Below are positions 10,463 through 19,285 of a DNA stretch of 27,500 nt, piece by piece. Location: contig NC_092671.1 of NCBI RefSeq assembly GCF_964355755.1, positions 15,710,001 to 15,737,500 of the forward strand, in the 5' to 3' direction. Origin of the DNA: Antedon mediterranea (Eukaryota > Echinodermata > Crinoidea > Comatulida > Antedonidae). Numbering within the stretch: position 1 is the stretch's first letter; the number at the start of each line of letters is the position of its first letter. Position numbers and translations under genes: made by a program. Below the pieces are notes generated by a model. It was not told the DNA's origin. It searched no databases and worked only from the letters and a program-made list of their open reading frames with translations.

Positions 10463-11161
10463 ATATTCTGATTTCAACTCACTGCATGATATGAGACGTG
10501 AAAGTGTGATTGTAAAACTAAAGCGAAGCTTTAGCACCCATGGAATACCAAGTTTGTTAATATCCAATCCAATGGCCTTGCAGAAAATGCTGTCAAGCAA
10601 GCAAAAGCTCTTCTAGAAAAAACAAGACAGGATGGTTCTGATATCTATCTCAACCTGTTGAATCTGAGAAACGTGCCACGTGACAATGACCTCCAATCAC
10701 CAACACAAAGACTTATGTCATGGACAACCAGAAGCACTGTGTATACAGCTAAACCTCTATTGAAACCTAGAGCCCTTCAAACCAAAAGAGTTAGTAATGC
10801 ACTTTCAAAAAAGAGGCTGCAACAAAAACAATATCATGACAAAACTGCCAAGTCGTTGAAACCGCTAACAAAGAATCAAGTGGTAAGAGTCTTAGAACAG
10901 CCAAGATCATATGAAGTGCAGCTACCACAAACAATCCGAAGAAACAGACAGCACTTGCTTGCGGTAAAAGAACAACCACCAAACACCGCAACAGAAACTG
11001 AATCAACCATGAACGAACCTGAAGATAACACATACATGGAACCAACTCAACATAATGCACACATGACAGATGACCAAGAGAAAGAATTTCTCCCAAACAT
11101 ACAGACAAGAAGTGGCAGACTTGTCAAAACGCCAGCATACCTTAAAGACTATGAATGGTAA
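10463..11161 (+). pseudogene. gypsy-type integrase C-terminal half, deleted and frameshifted
   Basis: The first frame reads TYSDF...VIVKLKRSFSTHGIP. This is the integrase core stretch that normally has a Tyr-Ser-Asp-Phe block and the HGIP turn before the SDNG catalytic Asp. After about 10555 the reading jumps to another frame with QSNGLAENAVKQAK, the block carrying the catalytic Glu. The roughly 85-90 bases between, including the second catalytic Asp, are gone. Downstream the frame is open to the TAA at 11159-11161: RLQQKQYHDKTAK, a QVVRV beta-strand region, an acidic linker, and the C-terminal TRSGRLVKTPAYLKDY that is typical of Ty3/gypsy Pol ends. The window has no gag, protease or RT for this element. 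It is a dead fragment. Confidence 0.85.
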
Positions 11162-11598
11162 CGCCATAAGGGCAGAATAATCCCTTGTTACCAGGATCGA
11201 CCTTAGGATAGTCGATCCACCCAAAGGTCAAAGTTCTATTATTGCCTTCAAGAACGATTGTTGAAATTTGTTTTGTTTTTATCGTTGGTGTACAGTACTT
11301 TTCTGTAATTGTTTTTTAAATATTATAATGACAATATCATATTAACAAATGTTATTAGGCCTTAAACCAATACACCATTGAAACTGTTAAGCATATTGAA
11401 TCAGTGTGATCTGCTATCAGTCACACTGATTAAATGCTATTGAAAGGAAGGAAAGATAACATCGATGTTCTTAAAGTCATTTTCATTGTTTATTAAAGTT
11501 GTTTATCATACGGGTCACGACATGCCGTCATACGATACCTCGACACGCACATGATCGTAAGAGTTAAAATAATAAACTGATTAGTATTAAAGCATCAT
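11162..11598. other. gypsy 3' non-coding region with stem-loop
   Basis: No gene is seen. AATCAGTGTGA at 11399-11409 pairs perfectly with TCACACTGATT at 11421-11431 over an 11-base loop, and flanking AGCAT/ATGCT extend the stem. A purine tract GAAAGGAAGGAAAG near 11442 could be a polypurine tract. AATAAACTG near 11571 could be a poly(A) signal of the element. Confidence 0.4.
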
Positions 11599-12078
11599 TT
11601 GGTCTACTCATCTTATTTCTACAATAATATGGGACAAAGTTGTCCCATACTTCAAGATTTATTGATGTTGATTTCATCTTTTTGTCAATCACAGAACAAG
11701 AACCTAAGCCAATACGTGAGGCGGAAGAAGAAAAGAAAATTTACAGTTAGTTCATTATTAATTATTATGATCAATTTGGGCCATACAGTCAGTGCCAGAC
11801 AATTAGATGTCGCGCAATATTTAGTAAAACGATTGGTGAATGTAATTATTTACGGTAAAACTGTAAACTTAATGGAAATTTTTAATGTAAGCATTAAAAT
11901 AGACTCTAATACACTGATTTTTTTAAAGCTAGATTTTATGCAAACAGAGCAGATGCTAATAGGGTTATGGAATATAAATAATACACACATACATAAGTTG
12001 TGCACAAATCACTCGCCCTTCCCGGATGTAAAATTCATTTTAAATCAGAATATTTGTTATAATAGGTCTTGTATTTAA
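11599..12078 (+). CDS. hypothetical ORF, 159 residues, doubtful
   Basis: A long uninterrupted frame for such AT-rich DNA, starting at a non-ATG codon. No family is recognised. It has a basic stretch (RRKKKRK, near residue 42) followed by a hydrophobic segment (SSLLIIMINLG) that could be a membrane anchor, and many Asn/Ile/Leu residues typical of translated AT-rich DNA. A splice-acceptor-like TTTTTGTCAATCACAG ends at 11694. It may be chance or an exon read in the wrong frame. Confidence 0.15.
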   Translation: MVYSSYFYNNMGQSCPILQDLLMLISSFCQSQNKNLSQYVRRKKKRKFTVSSLLIIMINLGHTVSARQLDVAQYLVKRLVNVIIYGKTVNLMEIFNVSIKIDSNTLIFLKLDFMQTEQMLIGLWNINNTHIHKLCTNHSPFPDVKFILNQNICYNRSCI

Positions 12079-12480
12079 AAAACAAATCATAGCTATATAA
12101 AAGTACCATCACGTGGAATAGCTGCCAAATTACATGTCGACTTACAAAAGCGGCAAAACAGGAGGATGAGGATGGAGCACTGTAAATAATGTAGAAACAT
12201 CGAGGAGCTCAATATCAAATGGCATGGAACTACCGCAGGAAATCGCGTTGGGATGTCAAACATAACTGAAATAAAATTCTAAATTTCTAAAATGACATAA
12301 AATGGTACATTGGATGTAAAGGATGCGTCGCGTTGTTCATGATTTTATTTATTATTAGTGCAATACCGTAACATTTTTCAATTATGCAAATTCTTTCGAT
12401 AGGTTTTATTCATTCGAATTTTAACACAAATGCATGCATATTTTATTTTCTAACCTTTCTAACATATAACTGTTAGTATT
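12079..12480. other. AT-rich non-coding stretch with one TATA box
   Basis: TATATAAAAG at 12094-12103 resembles the TATA at 27423. No convincing reading frame follows. From about 12345 the sequence becomes alignable with 18850 onward, which is the upstream region of gene B. Confidence 0.4.
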
Positions 12481-12589
12481 AATATATTAAAAGGTATGCT
12501 TAATGAGATATATTAAAACACAGTTTACATTGGGCCTCATTTTAGTGGAATTGCATAACGGTACAACAAATCTATATATTGTCGACAAA
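12481..12589 (+). promoter_or_regulatory. gene A remnant: promoter and non-coding first exon
   Basis: AATATATTAAAAGG at 12481-12494 is a TATA-like element. The following 95 bases up to GACAAAG|GTAAGT (donor at 12590) align with 18945-19058, where gene B has AATATATTTAAAC and ACTAAG|GTGAGT. The exon contains no conserved start codon and is taken as 5' UTR (start about 12515). The copies share the TATA-like box, the sequence around CAGTTTACAT and a splice donor at the same relative place. Confidence 0.5.
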
Positions 12590-13370
12590 GGTAAGTAATT
12601 TTTTAAAAATTCATATCTATATTTAGATAACTTTAGTCCATTTTTTTTAAAGCTACACATTTATTCATAATTACATTTACAATATTTATAGTATCAGTTT
12701 GGTAACCATTTAAATGCATTTAAATGTACGGTGCATTCATGCCATTGCCAGAAAACATTAAAAAAATGATGTACAAAAAAACAAAAACAACATGGGTCGC
12801 CCACGACCGTTTAGCACCTCCCTGTGGGGAAAAGCGGGAAATTCACATAAAGCGCGACCACAATCTAAGTGACCACCACAGGTTAGGCATAAAAGGACAC
12901 GAGACTGTTTGTTCCCCGGAGGCACTATACCGATTATGAGCGACTCAGTAGGCCTATAATATGCATAATATTTATGTTTATTTCCCCACCCTACCTTTTT
13001 TTAGTATGTACTCAATATCATTTCTTTAGTTTCTTTTTTTAACAGAGTATTAGGATTTTAATTTATTGGTTTTATAGAGCGCGTTTCAAATATTTGGTCC
13101 GTTAATGAATATGGATCTATGACTTTATTGCAAGTCTGGAGAATGGTATGCACATTTTCGTTGAAATTCTAAGGGTTTTTTGCGCGTTCACTTTTTTTTA
13201 CTTTGATCAAGATTTGACACAATTAGAGAGGTAATTTTCGAAGATGATATTGAGTCATGAAATATATTGCCTGTAACTTGTTTTTAACGGTTCGAGATAA
13301 ACTGTTTTTATACAGTAGGCCTACAGACAATTCCGTTTGTATACTTATGTCTTATATTCACATTTCTTAG
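12590..13370 (+). other. intron 1 of gene A remnant
   Basis: It runs from GTAAGTAATT to the CATTTCTTAG acceptor. An open frame at 12724-12939 falls inside it. That stretch is locally GC-richer (12795-12945) and may be an old insertion, but no family is recognised. AGGCCTA motifs are present. Confidence 0.4.
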
Positions 13371-13452
13371 ATTTCTCTCTGCGATGTTTCGATTGTCAAC
13401 TATTCTAATATTCATGTTTTGTATGAAAGCGTCGAATTTTCTGGCGCAGCAG
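13371..13452 (+). pseudogene. gene A remnant: orphan signal-peptide exon
   Basis: The ATG at 13384 opens a 23-codon frame starting MFRLSTILIFMF, a good hydrophobic signal peptide. It ends at GCGCAGCAG|GTAAGA. It is a clear paralogue of the gene B exon at 19207-19285 ([11 protein letters not shown]). An indel has changed its reading frame in the second half, and the donor is now in phase 0 where gene B has phase 1. No cysteine-rich exon follows before the transposon debris at 13738. I infer a truncated duplicate of gene B. It could still be a short transcript. Confidence 0.55.
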
Positions 13453-13737
13453 GTAAGAATATCGTAATTTCTTTAAAAATGCTGTGTTTACAAGTATTAA
13501 AGAGTTTTCAACTTTTTATATTCTGCCAATTAGTGACAATTTTCAAAAATGTCAAGATAAGTTACAAATTACAATTACAGATTATTTTTTCCTCCATGGT
13601 CTGACTGAAGGTCATCATCATCAAAGACTATGATGGCAGAGCAATATTTTTTACAGATCGCATAAGTCTCTACACTATTCCATGGAATGCTGTGCATTAG
13701 AGCACTACCATCTAGAATGTAGAATGTGTTAGACTAT
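13453..13737. other. non-coding, nothing recognised
   Basis: AT-rich sequence downstream of the orphan exon. It has a possible acceptor (CAATTACAG near 13579) but no open exon with the cysteine pattern of gene B. Confidence 0.4.
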
Positions 13738-14425
13738 TCATTGTTTCCATATGGCATCATGTTGGTTTATTAGCTGAAAGTATTGTAAGTTGGTTGTTTC
13801 AAAAAGTGCTGGTGGATAACAAAGTTCATGTTCAAAAACTTCCTTGTTGTCACCTCGAGTTTCCTCTGGAACTGTAGGATCGATGCACACATATTTGCCT
13901 CTATGTACTTTATTGCCAGGATCTTGAATACATTGCAAGACTTTCCGTCCAAAATAGTCAATGCTTAATACCACATTGCCAATATTCCGAGTCACCTGCA
14001 GTAACTCCCGTGTCAATGGTATGAAGTCTCTGAGTCGTAACCAAATGGATTTTTTAATTGCTATTGTGTTCCTGACGTGTGACCATACGTTCTTATGTTG
14101 GCCGCTGCTGGAGTAACGCCCTGATACTATTGCGAGGCATTACATTCAGCGCAGATTTGGTCTGGATGTACTCATTCCTAAATCTCTTGTTTTCTTTGAG
14201 GCTTCTCATAGAAACCTTTTCAATCACCAGGTCTGTTGACAATCCAGCCCAGATGGTCCGAACGTCATACAACATGGAGGTCATTGTCAAACTGCTGTTG
14301 AACATCTTTGTATTTCTACTGGTTAAAAAATAGTTAAAATACTTACACATCCCAATATAAATACTGTAACCATGGCAACACAAATGCCATCTGGAAAAAA
14401 TGGAATGTAGATCATCCAGAAGCAA
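13738..14425 (-). pseudogene. transposon-linked coding fragment, decayed
   Basis: Two overlapping minus-strand frames can be read as one broken gene. The upstream part (14425-14093) contains TIWAGLSTDLVIEKVSMRSLK. The downstream part (14016-13738) contains VVLSIDYFGRKVLQCIQDP, a conserved-looking VPEETRGDNKEVFEHELC, and YPPALFETTNLQYF. Phrases of the type WAGLSTDLVIE and ELC-YPPALF recur in uncharacterised, probably transposon-derived proteins of marine invertebrates; this is my memory of such families, not a search. The frame changes between the two parts near 14040-14090 and the ends are missing, so it is a remnant. Function unknown. Confidence 0.4.
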
Positions 14426-15160
14426 CAGGAACAGGAACTCATCTGCATCTTTAGCTGGTCATGTGTATCGCTTTGGACTGAAATGTTCACCCCAGGGTAT
14501 TGTTGTTTACAGCGAAAACCACATTTTTAGCCAAAATTGACACATTATGTTGCGTTTTCCGAAAAAAATGACATGCTAAATAAAATGTTATGACTATAAG
14601 TTTGATATCACTGAATAGGAAATTTAATAAGCTTTCGGATGAAATAAATCACACTTGTATATAATGTATTTCAAATGGTTAAATATATGTAATTAATGGG
14701 GCATATTAATTTTGACTTCAAATAACCTTTATTGACCTCTGACCCCTTGACCCAATGCTTGGATTTTCGGTGACTTTTAGTATGTCGTTCTACACTTTAT
14801 ATGGAATTCAAATATACTTGCTTTGTTACTATTGCAATTTGTGGTGGGTATATCATTAGATTGACTGGACTATATACCCAGGGAAGAGTGATATACCTAT
14901 GAGTGTGATTTTTTAGGGTTAATTAGCTGCTTGTAGGCTATTTTTTTATATTTCATTTCATTTTAATACAAACAATATTTTTCAATTCCAAATTTAAAAC
15001 ATTAAAGATGTATTGTCCCCCTGAAAACATTTTTTTTTTAATATTTTTGTTGAATAGGCCATTTTAATTGCACATAAAAGTTATTCACTTTGAACTGAAA
15101 TTGGATCGAAAAAAAAAATGTTTTACTCGAGAAAATCGTAATTTAAAGCAAAAATTAACC
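14426..15160. other. non-coding with nuclear-receptor-like half-sites
   Basis: AT-rich, no gene seen. It holds three same-direction receptor half-sites at 14733-14753 (see findings) and an inverted pair TGGGTATA/TATACCCA around 14847-14881. Confidence 0.4.
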
Positions 15161-15201
15161 AACCGGAAGCTATTTGTCTGGAAGACAAACGTGTTCCGGT
15201 T
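15161..15201. promoter_or_regulatory. hairpin with two ETS-type sites upstream of a possible promoter
   Basis: AACCGGAA at 15161-15168 pairs with TTCCGGTT at 15194-15201, and inside it TTTGTCT pairs with AGACAAA around GGA. The outer arms are two inverted CCGGAA cores, the binding core of ETS transcription factors. It lies about 65 bases before the CATAAATA box at 15230. Confidence 0.35.
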
Positions 15202-15223
15202 TAATTTAACCCTTGACCTGAGT

Positions 15224-15306
15224 TAGCTCATAAATATTCATATTGTATGGATACATCTTGTGGATGATGGTTCTCTCAACAAACAGCCAACAACGCGACG
15301 ATAGCA
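15224..15306 (+). promoter_or_regulatory. putative promoter and 5' UTR of small gene at 15307
   Basis: GTTAGCTCATAAATATTCAT at 15223-15242 matches, with few changes, the minus-strand sequence near 17385-17402 (CTAACTCATAAATATGCAT). Each copy precedes an ATG-containing, GC-richer segment ending in a good splice donor. I infer that CATAAATA acts as the TATA element in both. Confidence 0.35.
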
Positions 15307-15428
15307 ATGCATAGAGAGAGTCGAGTAGTGACGCGAGACGATCTTGAAGAAAACACGAAAACTATAGCTAGCAGAATACTAAGTAGAACTGCAGTTGGTA
15401 ACTTTGATGTTGAATCTTATTCATTTAG
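15307..15428 (+). CDS. putative small gene, first coding exon
   Basis: The ATG at 15307 opens a frame (MHRESRVVTRDDLEEN...) of 40 codons plus two bases to the donor TTTAG|GTGAGT at 15428. Splicing to the acceptor TTTTTTCAG at 15899 adds G TAT TAA, ending the protein in ESYSFRY. Without splicing the frame stops at the same place (TGA in the donor). The peptide is charged, with no signal peptide, membrane segment or known domain. Coding status rests on composition, the donor and the promoter context. It may equally be a non-coding transcript. Confidence 0.3.
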
Positions 15429-15434
15429 GTGAGT

Positions 15435-15899
15435 TTTTGTTTCGCTAGCAGGAGAGGCCTAGCTAGGCCTAGGCCCTAGGCCCGAGTTTTCTGCTACTGT
15501 ATACTAGTCTACTACATACTAGTAGGCCTAGTACTAACTAGCACAACCACATGGCAGGCAGTCTCGAGTAGCCTTACTGCTGCCTCCTGTTTCTATAAGT
15601 AGAGGTAGTAGGCCTAGGCTAGGCAGTACACTACTAGCTAGGGCTAGACCACCACCAGGAGGGATGTATTTTTTTTTATAATTTTGTTTGGCATCCTGAT
15701 AAATTGGTTTAATTTGTTAGGATTTCAACTATCTATTCTGCAGAGAAAATTACCAAATAAATCTAAATATTGTTTTGAATGTTTACTGTACAGTATTTTA
15801 AAAATATTTTCTGCATCAAATGCAATAGGTTCAAATCAACATTTGCACAATTAACCATTTTATGCAGATATTTGACACAATTTTCTTCTTTTTTTTCAG
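15435..15899 (+). other. putative intron rich in AGGCCTA motifs
   Basis: It contains clustered AGGCCTAGGCC, TACTAGT and CTAGC motifs at 15455-15650, then AT-rich sequence with a long polypyrimidine tract and CAG acceptor at 15899. This style is common in introns of this window. Confidence 0.35.
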
Positions 15900-16250
15900 G
15901 TATTAACATTGATTGAACAATAAGAGCAAGTGAAGTAGTGAGAAACACAAAATGTATCGGCAACATTCACAATTTATTGAAACATTTCTTACTATTAAAA
16001 TGACACTTTGTAATGGATATGAGCGATCTTAGAAGACTATAGCTGCCGTAATTACTGCCACAATCAACACATTGATATTAGTAGACAAATTGACACAAAA
16101 AACAATACAGGAATTCAATAAGATATACTGTAACTGTATATAGGCCTATATATATTTTTTATTAACTCCTTTTGCAATGTAATATTTACAGTAACATTAT
16201 GAAGTGTAAGTAAAATTGAAGAATTTATTCTGTGTACTGTTGTAGTAGTA
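15900..16250 (+). other. putative last exon / 3' UTR of small gene
   Basis: It starts after the strong pyrimidine tract and CAG. The frame stops after two codons (TAT TAA). No further donor or clear poly(A) signal stands out until AT-rich sequence near 16210-16320. Confidence 0.25.
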
Positions 16251-16798
16251 TTTTTTATTTATTGAATGTTATGTTTACAAAATAATATACTGTACAAATA
16301 TTATTGCTTTATAAAAAAAATTATACAACATTTTACAAGCTGAACAGGAACATATTGGCCGAATGCAGCATCACAAATATTTTTCTTGCAATATCCAATC
16401 ATATACAGAGTCTATCATCAGTTGTCTTTATGAAGTACAAATGTGACCTCTGTTCCAGTCTTTATCAGCTCAACGTCTTTAAATAAAAATGTTTAAATAA
16501 TGATGTATAAATAAGTTAAATATTTCACAAAATCTAAAGTTTTTAATTTCGGCAAAGTACGAAAACCTGGAATTTGGTATTTATAAATAGGTCTAGATCA
16601 TGCACATTTAGTGCAAAATGTGGGCTAGTGAAATTGCTTGCTTTGACAAATAAGTACACTAACTTTCTATGGTAAAACACATTACAACTAAGACTTAATA
16701 AAGAGAAAACAAATATTTGACTTACTACAGTACAGAGTTACATGGTAAAGAACAGTAGTTTGTGTGGTAAAATGGCTAAGCTGGCTTTTCCCCTCTGT
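16251..16798. other. AT-rich region between convergent small genes
   Basis: Probable 3' UTRs and intergenic DNA. The open frame at 16304-16486 begins at a weak start and has no coding features. TTTATT on the plus strand near 16253 could serve as a minus-strand poly(A) signal. Confidence 0.3.
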
Positions 16799-16868
16799 CT
16801 ACTTGTACAGTGCTGCTGGAGGAAGGTTCTCAACTTCAGGCTTGTAAGTTGTATTGTAACCATTTTCC
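16799..16868 (-). CDS. putative small gene (minus), last coding exon
   Basis: The minus-strand acceptor TTTTTTCAG ends at 16869. The exon continues the frame of the upstream exon at 17339-17239 (CG|G codon) and reads RENGYNTTYKPEVENLPPAA, then LYK and a TAG stop at 16801-16799. The low-bias, Pro/Glu-rich tail looks like a real protein C-terminus rather than translated AT-rich DNA. Spliced product: 56 residues, no family recognised, no signal peptide. Confidence 0.4.
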
Positions 16869-17238
16869 CTGAAAAAATGTTTGTTTTATTTTTATCATAA
16901 AAACTAGTTAAACAAGATTCAACTGTAAATTATGTATATGGTACAGCAGGCTGGCTGTATTTTCGGATTGATGGCCTAGCCTAGGCCAGTCTATGAAGAG
17001 TACAATGTATAGGGCCTAGCTGGGCATTTTCTGCAGAGACCCGATTGTCCCAGCAGCCTGCCTCCTCTACTACTACTACTACTACTAGCCTAGGCCTATG
17101 CATGTATTATTCTAGGCCTAGCCCTGAAAAAATCCCAGGCTAAGTTAATTAATTACCTTCCTGTTATTACAAACGTCTGTCTAGTTTGCGTTATATATAT
17201 AATTATTATATTTAAAATAACCGTCTAGGCCTACTTAC
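16869..17238 (-). other. intron of minus-strand small gene
   Basis: 370 bases, GTAAGT...TTTTTTCAG on the minus strand. It contains a short CTA triplet repeat near 17069 and several TAGGCCTA palindromes. Confidence 0.35.
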
Positions 17239-17339
17239 CGACAAATTAACAGCTTAGCTTTACATACGATCAGGGGAAACCCCCAGTCGAGTCGCGTCGT
17301 CGATCTGTGGGTGTTGTGTACACAACGTGCATCATCCAT
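17239..17339 (-). CDS. putative small gene (minus), first coding exon
   Basis: The minus-strand ATG at 17339 is in good context (AACAAACATGG). The frame MDDARCVHNTHRSTTRLDWG... runs 33 codons plus two bases to TTGTCG|GTAAGT. The phase-2 junction to 16868 keeps the frame open to a stop, which supports real splicing. The region is locally GC-richer than its surroundings. Upstream, near 17385-17402, lies the CATAAATATGCAT box shared with the convergent gene at 15307. Confidence 0.4.
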
Positions 17340-17402
17340 GTTTGTTAGATCAGATCCCAGCTGTGTCGATGCTCATTAACATATCATGCATATTTATGAG
17401 TT

Positions 17403-17914
17403 AGCTCTATCGGCCTAAATTTTGAGCTGACAAGTTGGGAAAATTGATTAACTTATTTTGCTTTTTTCTTAGCGAAATTAATAATTTTTTCGGATTTTTT
17501 TTCGGCGAAAGTGAACAACTTTATTATAGCTACAATATGGTCTATTCAAAATTTGATTTAATTGATCTTCATTTTTTATGTTTTGGGGGACAATACAACT
17601 TTAACAGAAATTTAAAGATTCTATAAAGCTTACATAGACAGTTTTGAACATCACTCGCATTTCCCGGATGTAGGAACTATTACCGTACCGTAGCAAATTG
17701 AGTTGGGATTTCAGGCAGAACTCACTGATTCTAATCTCTGACATATAAATTGTATATAATAAATCTAATAAATAAAGATCAAAACTATATGTGGCTTTTT
17801 TTCTTATATTTCTATTCATAAACTTATTACAAAATACGACTTGAAAACCTGAGTCAACTTAATTGTTTGCACTGTGTACTAGAGAGTCACTCTTGTTTTT
17901 AAAATATTTTTTTA
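17403..17914. other. AT-rich intergenic stretch
   Basis: No gene seen. A 20-odd-base match, ATCACTCGC(A)TTTCCCGGATGTA near 17650, is shared with 12008-12030. This suggests that the duplicated block carrying genes A and B reaches this far upstream. Confidence 0.35.
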
Positions 17915-18647
17915 GTCGCGTGGACGCGACTCTATATAATAGTTCACTATGTCGGTCGGTCTGTTTGTCGGTCTGTCTGTCGGTCTGTCGGTCTGTCTGT
18001 CGGTCCGGTATCACTATGCGTGTTATCGCTTTCTGACCTTATCTTGATATCAGTTTAATCTAGCTAAGTCAATTTTTCACAGTATATTCCTTATGGCCAG
18101 GAATCGATGTGGTTATGTTTTCACGGTGCGCAATAAAAAATTACGCGGTCTACGCACGATTTAACGAAATCACGTTTGTAATCATATCTTCACAACCATG
18201 AATCACAATTAAATAAAATTTGGTACTCATAAATTTCAGGGCATAAATCATCATATGGCAATACAATTACGTGCGTAGCGCATGTAACGCATGCGTACGC
18301 GCGCTTAAAATTTTCAAAATTTATTTTCGATGAAATAAGAGTACGTTTCGGGCAATTTTAAGCGTTTACAAAATTGCCATGAGTGCGCAGATTTTTGCGC
18401 GCGCACTGCGCGTTAAATGTTATTACACACTCTTTTTGCCCGATTTCTGTTTTCTTGACTTACTTTTCAACTAGAAATTACGTTATACGAGCACGTCAAA
18501 AGTGACAGGCTACGCACGTGTAAATTAAAAAAATATAAATGTTTTTAAACATTTCAACATTTTTAAACATGTTCAGTAATTTCGGTCAGTATAGTTCACT
18601 ATGTCGGTCTGTCTGTCGGTCTGTCTGTCGGTCCGGTATCACTATGC
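17915..18647. repeat. repeat flanked by two GTCGGTCTGTCTG direct copies
   Basis: GTCGCGTGGACGCGAC (17915-17930) is a palindrome. TAGTTCACTATGTCGG, a run of GTCTGTCGG units and CCGGTATCACTATGC form copy 1 (17940-18019); the same arrangement, shorter, forms copy 2 (18592-18647). The 570 bases between are unlike the surroundings, with CpG-rich patches such as GCGTAGCGCATGTAACGC near 18272. Probably a dispersed non-autonomous element or a duplication product. No coding capacity. Confidence 0.6.
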
Positions 18648-18944
18648 ATTGTATCATACGACTTAATGGCTGTTGGCCTTGTTTTAAATTACCTCAATCG
18701 AATTAAAGTGGGAAGCGCAAACATCATCGATAAATATTGATTGTCAGCATATGTTGTTTAGAAGAGTCACCTTCTATAAAAAAAGGTTGTTAAACAAAAA
18801 ATAAATGAAAAAAAAAGAATAATTAAATAATAATTAATTAAAGAATAAATGGTATGTAATTTATTTGGCGTTTTATTATTCGAATTCTAAAACAGATGTA
18901 TGTATATTTGTATTGCTAATCTTTCTATTATAACAGTTAGTGTT
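18648..18944. other. AT-rich DNA upstream of gene B
   Basis: Low-complexity A/T stretches at 18778-18848. From about 18855 it aligns with 12345 onward (upstream of gene A), marking the duplicated promoter-proximal region. Confidence 0.4.
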
Positions 18945-19058
18945 AATATATTTAAACTTATGCGTGATGAGATAATAAATACCAGTTTACATGGTCCACA
19001 CCTTTTAGTCTACGGAGAGCTTGCGTAACTATACAAATTACCTGTATTAACGACTAAG
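18945..19058 (+). promoter_or_regulatory. gene B promoter and non-coding exon 1
   Basis: A TATA-like AATATATTTAAAC at 18945-18957 and a splice donor ACTAAG|GTGAGT (exon end 19058) are both conserved with 12481-12589. The exon start is estimated at about 18980. No conserved reading frame, so 5' UTR. Confidence 0.5.
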
Positions 19059-19206
19059 GTGAGTAAACATTCTATTCAGATCTAATTAACAGTTTACATA
19101 TTTACATTATTCTATGTTTTCAATATTGTTGTATTTGTGATCTATATTGTCATCATTCTTAACTTTTAAAATATTTGTTTTTCTTCACTTAATCCTCTTA
19201 ATATAG

Positions 19207-19285
19207 ACTTCTTTCTCCAAGATGTTTCGATTGTCAGTTATTCTATTTATGTTTTTGTATGTAACCGTCGAGTTGTCTAGCGCAG
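19207..19285 (+). CDS. gene B exon 2: signal peptide
   Basis: Acceptor TTAATATAG ends at 19206. The ATG at 19222 follows 15 bases of leader. The hydrophobic core VILFMFLYV is followed by SSA at a plausible signal-peptidase site. The donor G|GTTAG gives phase 1. It is the intact counterpart of the orphan exon at 13371-13452. Confidence 0.7.

Larger units (their letters stand above)
10462..11623 (+). mobile_element. Ty3/gypsy LTR retrotransposon 3' fragment
   Basis: The fragment starts inside the integrase core, joined directly to 18S, and runs through the integrase C-terminus to possible 3' UTR/LTR sequence. A candidate 3' LTR is the stretch from TGTTAAGC (about 11385) to TTTCTACA (11623), with AATAAACTG near its end. 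No second LTR is in the window, so the LTR limits are only a guess. Confidence 0.7.

Noticed and set aside
10434-10616. Chimeric open frame starting in 18S and entering integrase
   Set aside because: The first residues are translated rRNA; the frame is a by-product of the fusion.
14310-14340. Possible intron (minus strand) GTAAGT...AACCAG inside the transposon remnant
   Set aside because: Only about 28 bases, too short for a spliceosomal intron in an animal.
15763-15966. Minus-strand 67-codon frame
   Set aside because: Lies over a strong plus-strand pyrimidine tract and acceptor; the composition is that of AT-rich DNA.
17435-17819. Open frames rich in Phe/Asn/Leu on both strands
   Set aside because: Low-complexity AT-rich sequence without splice or promoter support.
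17940-18647. CRISPR-like array from the GTCTGTCGG repeats
   Set aside because: Units are contiguous short tandem repeats without unique spacers, and the DNA is eukaryotic.
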